NCBI RefSeq assembly: GCF_030378205.1
Contig: NZ_CP127385.1
Span: 3,574,001-3,638,000 of the forward strand
Origin: Bradyrhizobium sp. NP1
GTDB taxonomy: Bacteria > Pseudomonadota > Alphaproteobacteria > Rhizobiales > Xanthobacteraceae
Direction: 5' to 3'
Length of the DNA: 64,000 bases
Within the stretch, counting starts at the first letter, position 1; each line of letters starts with the position of its first letter. The position numbers and the translations under genes were made by a program. Positions 28,558-36,980 of this stretch are shown piece after piece. The notes below the pieces were generated by a model. It had not been told where the DNA came from, did no database searches, and saw nothing but the letters and a program-made list of their open reading frames with translations.

Positions 28558-28908
28558 ATGAAGCGGTGCTATGACGTTGTGATAGCCGGCAGCGGACTCG
28601 GCAGCAGCTCGCTGGCTTGCAAGCGAGGCGAGTCGAGTCTCGAGATTCTGGTCATCGGACGGGGAAGGCGACTTAGGCCAGATCCCGGTGATCTGCATCA
28701 ATCGGCAACTATCTCTGCGGCGTTGCGAACAGTGCGGGTCTTTTCGTTGTCGGAAGGGCAAACAGGTTCCATGGCTCCATTCCTTGTTAAGTGCGCGAAA
28801 GCAGTTTCGAACCGGTCGAACGTCGCTTCGCCGGCATGGACCGCCTTTCACCGCGGCTTTACGCGCTTGGCAGGTGACGTGGTCAGCATTTGCCGATTGG
28901 GGACTTGA
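28558..28908 (+). pseudogene. remnant of a fifth FAD-dependent oxidoreductase N-terminus
   Basis: The frame starting at ATG 28558 reads CYDVVIAGSGLGSSSLA, a good dinucleotide-binding GxGxxG fold start. After a shortened loop it reads LEILVIGRGRRLRPDPGD, matching the usual second strand (VLVIERG) except that the ribose-binding Glu is Gly. After about 45 codons the similarity ends in low-quality sequence until a stop at 28906. No GMC signature follows. I read it as the decayed N-terminus of a flavin oxidoreductase. It sits directly upstream of GMC copy 4, in the 574-bp gap after the aminotransferase gene. A chance match is possible. Confidence 0.4.
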
Positions 28909-30581
28909 TGGAGATCGTTGATCTTGCCTCATTCGATGCCAACTCGCTTTTCGAGGCGGATCTCATCATCGTCGGGGGTGGCCCGGCCGGCTTGACGATT
29001 GCACGGGAGTTCATGGGGACATCAACGCGGGTGCTGCTCCTCGAAAGTGGGCTCATGAATGAAGCGGCAAGCCATTCAGCTCTTTCGGAATTGGAGAGCG
29101 TCGGAGAACCGAGTACCGAAGCGCAAAAACAAAAACGCAGGATTTTTCACGGCGCCATCTCGTCAACATGGTCACAGGAAGCGCAACCCTATGGAGTTCG
29201 TTGCCGGGCGCTTGGCGGGAGCAGTCACGTCTGGATGGGCAAGTCGGCTGCGTTTGATGCGATCGATTTCCTCAAAAGGCCCTGGGTCCCCGATTCGGGC
29301 TGGCCAATTGCAGGGGACACACTGCAGGACTATCTCGACCGCGCAGCCGCAGTGTTGAATCTCGGACCCAATGTATACGACGAGCGGCTGTGGGATCTGA
29401 TCGGCAGTTCGCATCCAATGCCTGGGCTCGCCTCGGACGACCTTCGATCCTTCTTCTGGCAATTCGCACGCTCTCGTCTCGATCAATTCGACAGCATGAG
29501 ATTTGGTCAGGAGTTCGCGGCGCTGAAGGCGAACAACATCCGCGTTCTGCTCAATGCGACGGTAACGCGGATCGGCTTGACGCAGGATGGAAACTGCTTC
29601 GACCACGTCGAGATGTCTACCGTTCGCGGAGTGAAACACCGGGCGAAGGCAAGATCGGTGGTCATTGCCGCGAGCGCGGTCGAGAATGCGCGGCTGCTGC
29701 TGGCGTCAAACAACATCCATGCAGGGGGAATCGGCAATCATCAGGACCTGGTTGGTCGTTTCCTGATGGATCATGTTGTCGCGCGGGTCGGCTCGTTCAA
29801 GCCGAGCGACATCCCGATCGTGGCGCGGCAATTTGGCTTGTACGGTATCCGTTATGGCGGACGAACGCACATGTATATGCATGGTCTTGCTCTGACGCCG
29901 GACGTTCAAGAGCGCGAAAATCTGCTCAACTGCGCAGTTTATTTCATGCCCGACCGTTCACCGGACAATCCTTGGGATGCGCTCAAACGCCTGATGCGCC
30001 GCAAGACTCCTCATCCGATAAAGGATGCATATTCCGTGATCTCGGGAGCGGCGCTGATCGCGAAAGGCATTGGCGTGAAAGCCTTGTCCAGCAGGGGTAG
30101 CGTGCCGCACAAGCTGGCGGCTGTTTCAATAGACGTCATCTCGGAACAGCGGCCTGACCGTGACAGTCGAATCACGCTGTCGGAGCGGACTGATGCCCTG
30201 GGAGTGCCGCTTGCAAGGGTCGATTGGCGTATCAATGATGACGAACGTCGAACGGTTGTACGAGCCGCGCGTATGACCGGAGCCGCGTTTGCGCGGGCCA
30301 ATCTCCCCGAGCCGATCCTTGAACCTTGGATTCTGCATGAGACGCTGCAGAACGGCGACCTGATAGATTTTGCTCACACCTGCGGGACCACCCGCATGTC
30401 GAGCGATCCGCAGTCCGGCGTGGTGGATCCGAACTGCCGGGTGCACGGGGTTTTTGGACTCTATGTCGCCGGCGGATCGGTATTCCCGACCAGCGGACAT
30501 GCCAATCCCACGCTCATGATCCTTGCTCTTGCAATTCGTCTCTCTGATACGATCAAGTCCCAACTTGCTCGGGCCGGATAG
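28908..30581 (+). CDS. GMC-type FAD-dependent oxidoreductase (copy 4)
   Basis: About 557 residues; the ATG at 28908 has GGGG 5 nt upstream. Motifs: DLIIVGGGPAGLTIAREF, acidic LLLESG, GGSSHVWMGKSAAFDAIDF, then VVIAASAVENARLLL, and the C-terminal GLYVAGGSVFPTSGHANPTL with the intact His and Asn. Closest in the window to copy 3. In the WGG position the sequence is WMG. It ends 122 bp from the convergent glycosidase gene. It is probably cytoplasmic, as no signal peptide is seen. Confidence 0.87.
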   Translation: MEIVDLASFDANSLFEADLIIVGGGPAGLTIAREFMGTSTRVLLLESGLMNEAASHSALSELESVGEPSTEAQKQKRRIFHGAISSTWSQEAQPYGVRCRALGGSSHVWMGKSAAFDAIDFLKRPWVPDSGWPIAGDTLQDYLDRAAAVLNLGPNVYDERLWDLIGSSHPMPGLASDDLRSFFWQFARSRLDQFDSMRFGQEFAALKANNIRVLLNATVTRIGLTQDGNCFDHVEMSTVRGVKHRAKARSVVIAASAVENARLLLASNNIHAGGIGNHQDLVGRFLMDHVVARVGSFKPSDIPIVARQFGLYGIRYGGRTHMYMHGLALTPDVQERENLLNCAVYFMPDRSPDNPWDALKRLMRRKTPHPIKDAYSVISGAALIAKGIGVKALSSRGSVPHKLAAVSIDVISEQRPDRDSRITLSERTDALGVPLARVDWRINDDERRTVVRAARMTGAAFARANLPEPILEPWILHETLQNGDLIDFAHTCGTTRMSSDPQSGVVDPNCRVHGVFGLYVAGGSVFPTSGHANPTLMILALAIRLSDTIKSQLARAG

Positions 30582-30702
30582 CGACCGCCAACGCCGCAAG
30601 GGGTGATCGAACGTATAGCCATCGACAAGGTCGACGGCAGCCACGTCATTGCGTTGCTTGGAGCTATCGACCGAGCGGACGGGACCATCCCGCAGGCGGC
30701 GT

Positions 30703-32112
30703 TCATTCGATTTCCAGCACCAGGGCGTGGTCACTGAGGGTCAGCGGAACCGAGTTGACCGCGGTGAGGACCTGGATCGGTGTCGTGCCGGCCGTGACGT
30801 CATAAATCCTGACTTTCGGACGAGGCTCGCCGAGATCGACCGTGATGGCGCTGTGGCCGCTGACCTGCTCTCCCCAAACGATCAGCTCGAACGTGCCGTT
30901 GCTCTTTTGCAGCAGCAGATCATGGACAGTGGGCGGAGCGTTTGCGATCGTGTAGTTGAGCTGCCGGGGACGCTCGACGGGCGCGTTGTCGGCCAGAATT
31001 GACGTGAGGTTGTGGATGTATGTCGCGGCCAGCTTTGGCGTCCAATCCGGGTGGAAAAGGCCCTGATTGCCGCCGCCGCCTTCGCCTTCTCCGAGTTGGT
31101 AGATGAAGGTGTAGCGCCATCCCCGCTTGAACTGGGCGAGATAGGTGTTCACCAGAACGATGCCCTGCGTTCTTTCTTCCTCAGGACTTGCCGCGTCCCA
31201 GCCGGTTTCCGTCGTCACCCGCGGTAACGTCAGCAGTTGAGCGTTGGAATATCCCGGGAAGTGCCTTTTCCAGGTTCGTCCGTATTCGCCGTAGAGGCCA
31301 TCCCAGCGGCCGTCCAGCACGGGATCGGCGGCCTGCCATGCCTGGTTGTCGACATAGCCGGCGCGGACGCCACTGACGTAATTGTGTGCGTTAGCGTAGT
31401 CGGCGAACCCCGTGCCCTCGGCAAGCAGCGTTTCTGCGCCGGCGGGAATCGTCAGGAACTGAAGACCGACATTGTCGGTTTCGGCGCCTCCTTCCGAGAC
31501 ATGAAAAACCGGGTAGCGGCTCAATTCAGGGTCGTTCTTGACCGCGCTGTAGAGATCCCGCTGCAGTTCGGCCACGGGCAGCCAGCTCACCCCGCTCGGC
31601 AGCAGGTCAACGAGCCAATCGGGGGTCCAGGCCGGGAGCCATTTCAGGCTCGTCCCGCCGCCCTGTCGCCCCTTGTAGGTGATCGGGAAATTGTTCGGCT
31701 CGTTCGGCCCTTCGATCGCGAGCAGCGCGCCGGCACGGGCCAAAATCCGCGCCGCGGCGGTGAGCTCGCTGACATCGATGCCGAGCAGATCGACCATGAC
31801 GCCGGTCTGGGCATGGAGCATGAGGTGGCCGGTCAGGTGGCGGTGGCTGTCGCGGATGTTGCGGACGCCGAGATAGCGGAGCGGCTCGACATAGGCATAG
31901 GGGTTGTATCCCTGATCGATATGGGTATTGACCCCAAGCGAGCTGAGGAACGTATCGCTGCTTGTGGCGGTCACGCCGGTAGAGGAGGGGGCATCCGCCG
32001 CCAAGGCCGCAGACAGCGGACCGCCAAGCGCAAACACAGGCAGCAGCGCCACGCTCAAAACCGTGGCGATGGCACGGCTGGCGGTTATCCGCGGTGACCA
32101 TGCCGACCTCAC
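30703..32112 (-). CDS. secreted glycosidase-like protein (clan A TIM barrel)
   Basis: About 469 residues. I chose GTG at 32112 because a GGGGGG run lies just upstream and the product then starts with a signal peptide (ASRAIATVLSVALLPVFALGG, cleavage near ALAADAP). The open frame continues to 32337 without a better start. The barrel has LGVNTHIDQGYNPYAY, a likely acid/base Glu in LLAIEGPNEPNNF and a likely nucleophile Glu in RVTTETGWDAA. A small C-terminal beta domain follows. It differs from the protein at 5090 but has the same catalytic layout, so this locus encodes two exported polysaccharide hydrolases. The substrate is unknown. Confidence 0.7.
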   Translation of the reverse strand: MRSAWSPRITASRAIATVLSVALLPVFALGGPLSAALAADAPSSTGVTATSSDTFLSSLGVNTHIDQGYNPYAYVEPLRYLGVRNIRDSHRHLTGHLMLHAQTGVMVDLLGIDVSELTAAARILARAGALLAIEGPNEPNNFPITYKGRQGGGTSLKWLPAWTPDWLVDLLPSGVSWLPVAELQRDLYSAVKNDPELSRYPVFHVSEGGAETDNVGLQFLTIPAGAETLLAEGTGFADYANAHNYVSGVRAGYVDNQAWQAADPVLDGRWDGLYGEYGRTWKRHFPGYSNAQLLTLPRVTTETGWDAASPEEERTQGIVLVNTYLAQFKRGWRYTFIYQLGEGEGGGGNQGLFHPDWTPKLAATYIHNLTSILADNAPVERPRQLNYTIANAPPTVHDLLLQKSNGTFELIVWGEQVSGHSAITVDLGEPRPKVRIYDVTAGTTPIQVLTAVNSVPLTLSDHALVLEIE

Positions 32113-32549
32113 TGTCCCCCCACCATGCCGGCTTGGGTCGCCTCTTCCTGCGACTGCAATGTCTTCGTGATTACCATTGTTCAATGAAACAAGCCCCTGT
32201 CTTGGATGCTGATCGAGCTTCGCCGATGCGAGGAGTGGTGTCGCGTGGAGAATCTTGCTATCGACGACCTTTCTCGATTTTCTCTCTTTATCTTGCCGGC
32301 AAGCACAGAGCCGGCTCAGGGACGGATTTGATGGCATTTTCCATTTTTAAGGGCGGGTTGCTCATGAATTGCCAAGGGAGAAGCGGGGACGCAGCTTTGT
32401 CTCCAGTCACAGCAGGAGCAATGGAGCCTGACGTCAGCCTTGCATGAACGGACTTGGCAGCAGCGGTCGGCGGAGCGCGCGATGACGCCAATCCACATCA
32501 GTGATAATCAAGCGCGGCGCCCGCTGCCTGTCGCGGTCGTATTCTGAAA
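32113..32549. other. intergenic region without a recognised gene
   Basis: About 437 bp between the divergent glycosidase (minus) and glycosyltransferase (plus) genes. Short open frames exist on both strands, but none has a ribosome site with a protein-like composition. No palindrome or T-tract stood out. It presumably holds the two divergent promoters. Confidence 0.5.
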
Positions 32550-33665
32550 ATGGAAATCACCGACCGCCGCGCCGTTGGACAGAGCTGGGCCATCAACGGC
32601 CGCTTTTTGACTCAGCGCATGACCGGCGTGCAGCGTTACGCCTACGAGATCGTCAGCGCGCTCGACGTCATCCTGACGCAGGCCGGCGGCGATGCTCCTG
32701 CCATGCGACTGGTCGTGCCGCCCGGCGTCGAAGCGACGCCCGCATTGTGCAGCATCGGCCTTTGCCGGACGGGCATGGGGTCGGGGCACGCCTGGGACCA
32801 GTTCGTTCTGCCGTTCCACGCGGGAGCAGGGGTGCTGAGCCTTGGAAATTTCGGGCCGCTTCTTGCGCGGCGTCACATCGTCTGCATTCACGATGCGAAC
32901 ACCTTCATCCTGCCCGAGAGCTACTCGCGCGCCTTTGGTTTGGCTTATCGGATGCTGCTGCCGTTGGTGGGCGGGCGGGCCAGCCGTGTCGCGACCGTGT
33001 CGCGGTTTTCCGCAGACATGCTGGTGAAATACGGCATCTGCACGGAGGACAAGATCTTCATCGCGCCCAATGGGCATGAGCATGTGCTGCGCTGGGACGC
33101 GAGCCGTGCCCAGGTTCCGGTCCTGGCGCGCCTGCAACGTCCCTATATCCTTCTGCTCGGGAGCGTCGCCAAGCACAAGAATATCGACCTCATCCTCGCG
33201 CAGGCCGAGGCCCTTGACGCAGCGGGGATCGAGATTGTCGTGGCCGGCGGCTCATCGAGCATCTTTGCCAATGGTGAGCCGACGGTCCAGCGATCCAATG
33301 TTCATCATGTCGGCTTTGTCGGCGACGATGACCTGGCAGCCCTTTACGGACGGGCGCTGTGCCTGGTCTTTCCGTCCACGACCGAGGGCTTTGGCATACC
33401 GCCGCTGGAAGCCATGGCGCTCGGATGTCCGGTGATTTCTTCCAGCGCGCCAAGTCTCGTCGAACTGGGAGGCGACGTCTTTCTCTACGTCGATCCCAGC
33501 GATGGCGATCGCTGGAGAGAGGCGATTATCGCGCTGTCACGAAATGCGGACCATCGTGCCGAGCTTTCCGCAAAGGGCCGGCAGCGTGCCGGACTGTTTT
33601 CCTGGAAACGCAGCGCAGAGATCTACCTTGGAGAAATTCGTCGACTGCTGCCCTCGGCGGATTGA
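32550..33665 (+). CDS. glycosyltransferase family 4
   Basis: A 371-residue GT-B retaining transferase. The N-terminus WAINGRFLTQRMTGVQRYAYEI has the acceptor loop; the donor domain has YILLLGSVAKHKNIDLIL and the E-x7-E motif in FPSTTEGFGIPPLEAMALGCPVI, then SSAPSLVELGGDVFLYVDP. It resembles the GT4 at 12737 and mannosyltransferases in general. It is the last clearly polysaccharide-related gene of the first locus. Confidence 0.9.
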   Translation: MEITDRRAVGQSWAINGRFLTQRMTGVQRYAYEIVSALDVILTQAGGDAPAMRLVVPPGVEATPALCSIGLCRTGMGSGHAWDQFVLPFHAGAGVLSLGNFGPLLARRHIVCIHDANTFILPESYSRAFGLAYRMLLPLVGGRASRVATVSRFSADMLVKYGICTEDKIFIAPNGHEHVLRWDASRAQVPVLARLQRPYILLLGSVAKHKNIDLILAQAEALDAAGIEIVVAGGSSSIFANGEPTVQRSNVHHVGFVGDDDLAALYGRALCLVFPSTTEGFGIPPLEAMALGCPVISSSAPSLVELGGDVFLYVDPSDGDRWREAIIALSRNADHRAELSAKGRQRAGLFSWKRSAEIYLGEIRRLLPSAD

Positions 33666-33791
33666 AGAGGCGTGTATCGCCGGGCTGTCGCGGGGCGCCC
33701 TTCGTTACGCGACCATTTTTGCAACGAGGCAGGCCCGTCGCTCGGCGTTCGGCAAAACCGATGGAGCGAAGCTTCACGCGTCGGCGGCTCC

Positions 33792-33983
33792 TCAGATGAG
33801 TTTCCAGACCAGCCAGCCGATACCGGCCCACATTGCGCTGCTGATCGCAACCGCAAGCGCCCAGGGCCAGGGCGACGAATATCTCAGCGCCGGCCCGTAG
33901 GAGACGCTTCGCCCGTGGGATCGGTTGGATCTCTCTGCACCGCGCGCCACCGAGCGGGCGGGAAAATATGAATATCGTGACAT
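33792..33983 (-). CDS. small single-pass membrane protein
   Basis: About 63 residues. It has a basic N-terminal part and a C-terminal hydrophobic helix (WALAVAISSAMWAGIGWLVWKL). An ATG at 33983 with AGGGGG 12 nt upstream is the likely start; an earlier start at 34028 is possible. No family was recognised. A perfect odd palindrome lies 39 bp upstream of the start. Confidence 0.5.
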   Translation of the reverse strand: MSRYSYFPARSVARGAERSNRSHGRSVSYGPALRYSSPWPWALAVAISSAMWAGIGWLVWKLI

Positions 33984-34021
33984 TGACACGGCCGGCCCCC
34001 TTGCCAAAGCAACAGGGCACA

Positions 34022-34038
34022 AAATCATTTAATGATTT
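34022..34038. promoter_or_regulatory. 17-bp perfect odd palindrome
   Basis: AAATCATT and AATGATTT flank a single T. The arms are exact reverse complements. It is AT-rich and non-coding and lies 39 bp upstream of the start at 33983, which fits an operator. The binding protein is unknown. Confidence 0.45.
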
Positions 34039-34073
34039 GGCCGCTGCGATGTTCCAATTGTGGCTTTATTAAA

Positions 34074-34087
34074 AAAGGTTAACCTTT
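34074..34087. promoter_or_regulatory. 14-bp perfect palindrome AAAGGTTAACCTTT
   Basis: A self-complementary 14-mer centred on GTTAAC, 36 bp after the first palindrome. GTTAAC-containing sequences recur in other gaps of the window. It could be a second site for the same regulator or a separate one. Confidence 0.4.
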
Positions 34088-34412
34088 CACCCAGTGTCGC
34101 TCAACGCGCCGCGCCGTCTGCTTCTCCGGCTTTGCGCCGCGCTCGAACCCCTGATTTGTAGGATTTTTCAAGGCGTTGTTCACTCAGATCGCAACCGTGA
34201 GGCGAGCGGGGGGGCCCCGTATTCGTGCGGAAGGAAAGGCGCCGAGTTTTCAACAACATTCCTCGAAGCAGCGCGATGCCTCGGCATTTTCGAAAAAGTG
34301 TCCGGAACACGCGCGTCCTCCAGCGCGCACCGTCGAAAATGTGGGCAGAACTCGTGTGCGCCTCGGCAGATGGATTGATCCCATTTGGGATATTGCGATA
34401 GTGCTCGGTGAG

Positions 34413-34685
34413 ATGCAGCCAACGCCCGACAAGACCAAGCCGAAGCGCAAGCAGATTGCACGCGCCGAACTCGAACAGGTGATTGCCGAAGCAGTCAAAG
34501 CCGGTGACCCCGAGTGCCAGGAGTTTGTCGGCGTGATCGTCGAGCATGTTGCTCCGGCCGCGCCTGAAGGCGCCAACTGGGCCGTCAAGGGCATCAAGTA
34601 CGGCAAGGCTGATCGCGCGCGCTGTGATGCAGCCTTGTCTGTATGTGTGGCCGAGAAGCAGCGCGAGTTCGAAATTTCGGACTGA
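34413..34685 (+). CDS. small conserved-type hypothetical protein
   Basis: About 90 residues. It starts MQPTPDKTKPKRKQ, then an amphipathic helix (RAELEQVIAEAVKAGDPE) and a compact C-terminal part with WAVKGIKYGKADR and two Cys. It is acidic/basic-mixed and cytoplasmic, with no membrane segment. GGTGAG is immediately upstream; a GTG at 34401 is an alternative start. The composition is that of a real protein, unlike the frame upstream of it. No family was recognised. Confidence 0.6.
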   Translation: MQPTPDKTKPKRKQIARAELEQVIAEAVKAGDPECQEFVGVIVEHVAPAAPEGANWAVKGIKYGKADRARCDAALSVCVAEKQREFEISD

Positions 34686-34790
34686 CGGCGCGATATCGCC
34701 TCCCGTCGCCGAGCGAAAGCGCCAAAGGGCAATTGTCCTGAAGGGCCGGGTCGCTATAATAAGCCATTGTTTTTTTGTGGTGTTTTCCTG

Positions 34791-35813
34791 ATGCGGATTG
34801 GTGGCGCCATTTTGCTCGTGGCCGGCGTTTTGCTGTGCCTCACCATCGTATGGGCCACGATCGGGTTCCTGATGATGGGCTTCGGCCTGATCTGCCTCAA
34901 CCTGGCGGAACTGAGACAAAAGCGGCTGGTGCCGTTGGCCAGGAAAAGATCGGAGAATACATCCGTCGCGCGGCCTTCTTCCCAGGCCGATCGAAAAGAA
35001 CCGGAGCTGGTGGTGCGGCGCGAGGCTCCGCCGCCGGCTGCGTCGATCGCAGCAGTCGATACTGAACAGCATCCGTCCTATCCGGCCGAGCAGGTCCACC
35101 ACGCCTTTCCGCCGGACCCAGCCGCGTCACCGGCCGCACCGCCTCTCGCTGTGAGAGCCGAGCGGGGACCGCCGATGTCGGTTGAATCCGCAAACGTCGC
35201 GCCGGAGCCTTCCGCGCAAAGCCTGCAAAGAAGGCGTCCCGCCAGCCGCCTGGTCCCGACCAACGCCAATAGCTATGACGGCGAAAAGTGGCGCGCGATT
35301 GCGCGCGACGATGCCGATGTCGCCAGGTCGATCGACGCTCTCGCGCCCTTCGGGAAAAAATACGTCGATCAACTGGCGACGGCGTATCTCGCGTTCAACG
35401 ACAAATCTCATCTGCCCGTCATCATGAAGATGATCGCCGCCACGATCAGGAAGGACACAGGGCGTGACCTGGCAAGTCCGGACGACGATGCCGGGATGGA
35501 CCTCGTCAACGTCGTTCTGAGTGAGGCGCGCAACGCGAGCGGCGCCGCCGCCGCGCCGGCGTTCTCGGAGCCTCAAACCAGAGAGCCCCTCCCGAAAGTC
35601 GAGCCTCGGCGGCGTCCGGATGAGGCCGACACCAAGGCGAGGATTGCCACGACCGAAGCTGCAGCGAGGGCGAAACAGCCGACAACCAGCCGGGTCGGCG
35701 CGCTGCCTGCCGCGCGGTCCTCCGATACCACGCAGTCTCCACCAAGGCCGCGCGAACCGATCGACGGTGACGAGGCACGCGACCTGACCGACCTGTTCAA
35801 CAAGATCGCTTGA
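34791..35813 (+). CDS. membrane-anchored hypothetical protein with Pro/Ala-rich linker
   Basis: About 340 residues. Two adjoining N-terminal membrane helices (residues about 3-45) are followed by a long Pro/Ala/Arg-rich linker (about 50-155). A folded part at about 155-250 then contains SYDGEKWRAIARDDADVA and YVDQLATAYLAFNDKSH; a disordered tail follows. The folded part is on the cytoplasmic side if both helices span. I recognise no family. The start at 34791 has no strong ribosome site; 34767 is possible. A scaffold-like role is conceivable but not supported. Confidence 0.65.
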   Translation: MRIGGAILLVAGVLLCLTIVWATIGFLMMGFGLICLNLAELRQKRLVPLARKRSENTSVARPSSQADRKEPELVVRREAPPPAASIAAVDTEQHPSYPAEQVHHAFPPDPAASPAAPPLAVRAERGPPMSVESANVAPEPSAQSLQRRRPASRLVPTNANSYDGEKWRAIARDDADVARSIDALAPFGKKYVDQLATAYLAFNDKSHLPVIMKMIAATIRKDTGRDLASPDDDAGMDLVNVVLSEARNASGAAAAPAFSEPQTREPLPKVEPRRRPDEADTKARIATTEAAARAKQPTTSRVGALPAARSSDTTQSPPRPREPIDGDEARDLTDLFNKIA

Positions 35814-35932
35814 GGCATCGGTGCTGCGCTTTCAGCCCGGACAGGGGCCCTCGGGCGGTCCGGGCATTCACTCTGTTGGTAATCCCCTTGGATACCCTCC
35901 CCAAATCGGCTTGACTCTCCCAGGTCGGCATA

Positions 35933-35957
35933 CTGCAATGCAACGATTGCAATGCAG
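35933..35957. promoter_or_regulatory. imperfect 25-bp palindrome upstream of small gene
   Basis: CTGCAATGCAA and TTGCAATGCAG flank CGA; the arms pair at all but one position each side. It also forms a direct repeat of TGCAATGCA. It ends 12 bp before the ATG at 35970, so a bound protein or hairpin would affect translation or transcription start. Confidence 0.4.
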
Positions 35958-35969
35958 CATGGTGCCTTT

Positions 35970-36182
35970 ATGAGTGAGATCATTGATCGTGCTTTCAAAA
36001 CCTATGAATTGACCCGTGCGATGGACACCGCGCAATTGGCGCAAACGCGTGAGAAAATCGGCCGATATATCGACAAGCTGGTGTCCGCCGGACAGAAGGA
36101 CCCGCAGCAACTGACCGAATTTGCGCGGGCCTATCTCAAGGAGTTGGACCAGGGCCCCGACCCCCGATTCACGGGCTGCTGA
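35970..36182 (+). CDS. small helical hypothetical protein
   Basis: About 70 residues, starting MSEIIDRAFKTYEL. It is mostly helical with regular Leu/Ala spacing (TREKIGRYIDKLVSAGQ, QQLTEFARAYLKEL), and a C-terminal RFTGC. No membrane segment. A start 18 bp upstream (35952) is possible but would overlap the palindrome. No family recognised. Confidence 0.6.
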   Translation: MSEIIDRAFKTYELTRAMDTAQLAQTREKIGRYIDKLVSAGQKDPQQLTEFARAYLKELDQGPDPRFTGC

Positions 36183-36287
36183 TCGCAGCCGAACGAGGCG
36201 GAAGGCCGGCTTTCACCCCCGCGCTCGAGCGCACATGCAAGAGCGACGTCTTTGCGCGCGCCGGCAAGGCGCTCTCGCCTTTCGAAT

Positions 36288-36725
36288 TCAGAACAGCAGC
36301 CACAGGATGCGGGCAGCGATCGCATGCGCGATCGGCATCACGACGCCCTTGCTCTCGAGCAGGAAGACGAGGATCGAGCCCGTCAAGACCGCAATCGCGC
36401 CAAACGCCAATCCGCTCCAGCGCTCGCACCAGATCCTGTCACGCTCCGGCAAGCCGGGCGTGCGGAAAGCCTTGAAGACGAGGTAGGCCGCGGCGGCTGT
36501 CGCGCTGATCGTCCGCACCATCGCGAGCAGGAATTCGCCGACCGTCAGCTCGCCGAGTCGCCTGTCGAGCACCGCAAACGGAAAGACCTTGTGAAAGACG
36601 ATGTAGGCGACGAGCAGCAACACGAATGAGCGGAGCGCGATCGCACAGCCGCGCTCGAGTCTTGAACTGTCGGTTGGGACTTTGGCGCGCAAGAAAAATC
36701 TGGACAAGCAAACAAGACCTGGCAA
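36288..36725 (-). CDS. small integral membrane protein, unknown family
   Basis: Up to 145 residues, with three hydrophobic segments: IALRSFVLLLVAYIVFHKVF, then GEFLLAMVRTISATAAAAYLVF, and a final AFGAIAVLTGSILVFLLES followed by IAHAIAARILWLL. The start is uncertain: TTG at 36725 has no clear ribosome site and other TTG codons follow. Codon-position composition and the membrane topology support a real gene. Function unknown. Confidence 0.6.
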   Translation of the reverse strand: MPGLVCLSRFFLRAKVPTDSSRLERGCAIALRSFVLLLVAYIVFHKVFPFAVLDRRLGELTVGEFLLAMVRTISATAAAAYLVFKAFRTPGLPERDRIWCERWSGLAFGAIAVLTGSILVFLLESKGVVMPIAHAIAARILWLLF

Positions 36726-36915
36726 TCGGCGTTGAAAAGGGCAATGTCGCGAAAACTGTCGATAGTAGCGGCCGGCAAATTAGCCGAAAGCCGGAAATAT
36801 AGGCGATAAATCTACTTTTTGGGCGGACGCAGCGCGGCACTGTAGCATTCGAGGCGTCGTTGTCGGCGACAGCAGCGCGGGAAAGCATTTGCCTGCATCC
36901 GGCATTTTCGGCATG

Positions 36916-36942
36916 ATATTCCGCATATTCCGCATATTCCGC
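36916..36942. repeat. three tandem copies of ATATTCCGC
   Basis: Three exact 9-bp direct repeats in the 255-bp gap upstream of the gene at 36981, ending 38 bp before its start. The unit is AT-rich relative to its surroundings. Such iterons can be regulator-binding sites or slippage-prone. Confidence 0.6.
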
Positions 36943-36980
36943 GTTCGCGGCTAGCAGCTATTTTCACCAAGTCTTTTGTC

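Larger units (their letters stand above)
33984..34412. other. AT-richer intergenic region with two palindromes
   Basis: About 430 bp between a small membrane protein gene (minus) and a small hypothetical gene (plus). It contains two perfect palindromes listed separately. Frames extending the 34413 gene upstream are open to 34176 but have Arg/Pro-rich shadow-like composition, so I left them out. No RNA gene was recognised. Confidence 0.5.

Noticed and set aside
28303..28932. Open frame of 209 codons on the minus strand before the aminotransferase gene
   Set aside because: No ribosome site, low-complexity Ser/Arg-rich product, overlaps the start of the aminotransferase; the plus strand reads an FAD-binding remnant there.
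32094..32447. 117-codon plus-strand frame in the 32.1-32.5 kb gap
   Set aside because: No ribosome site and no protein-like segment; likely chance.
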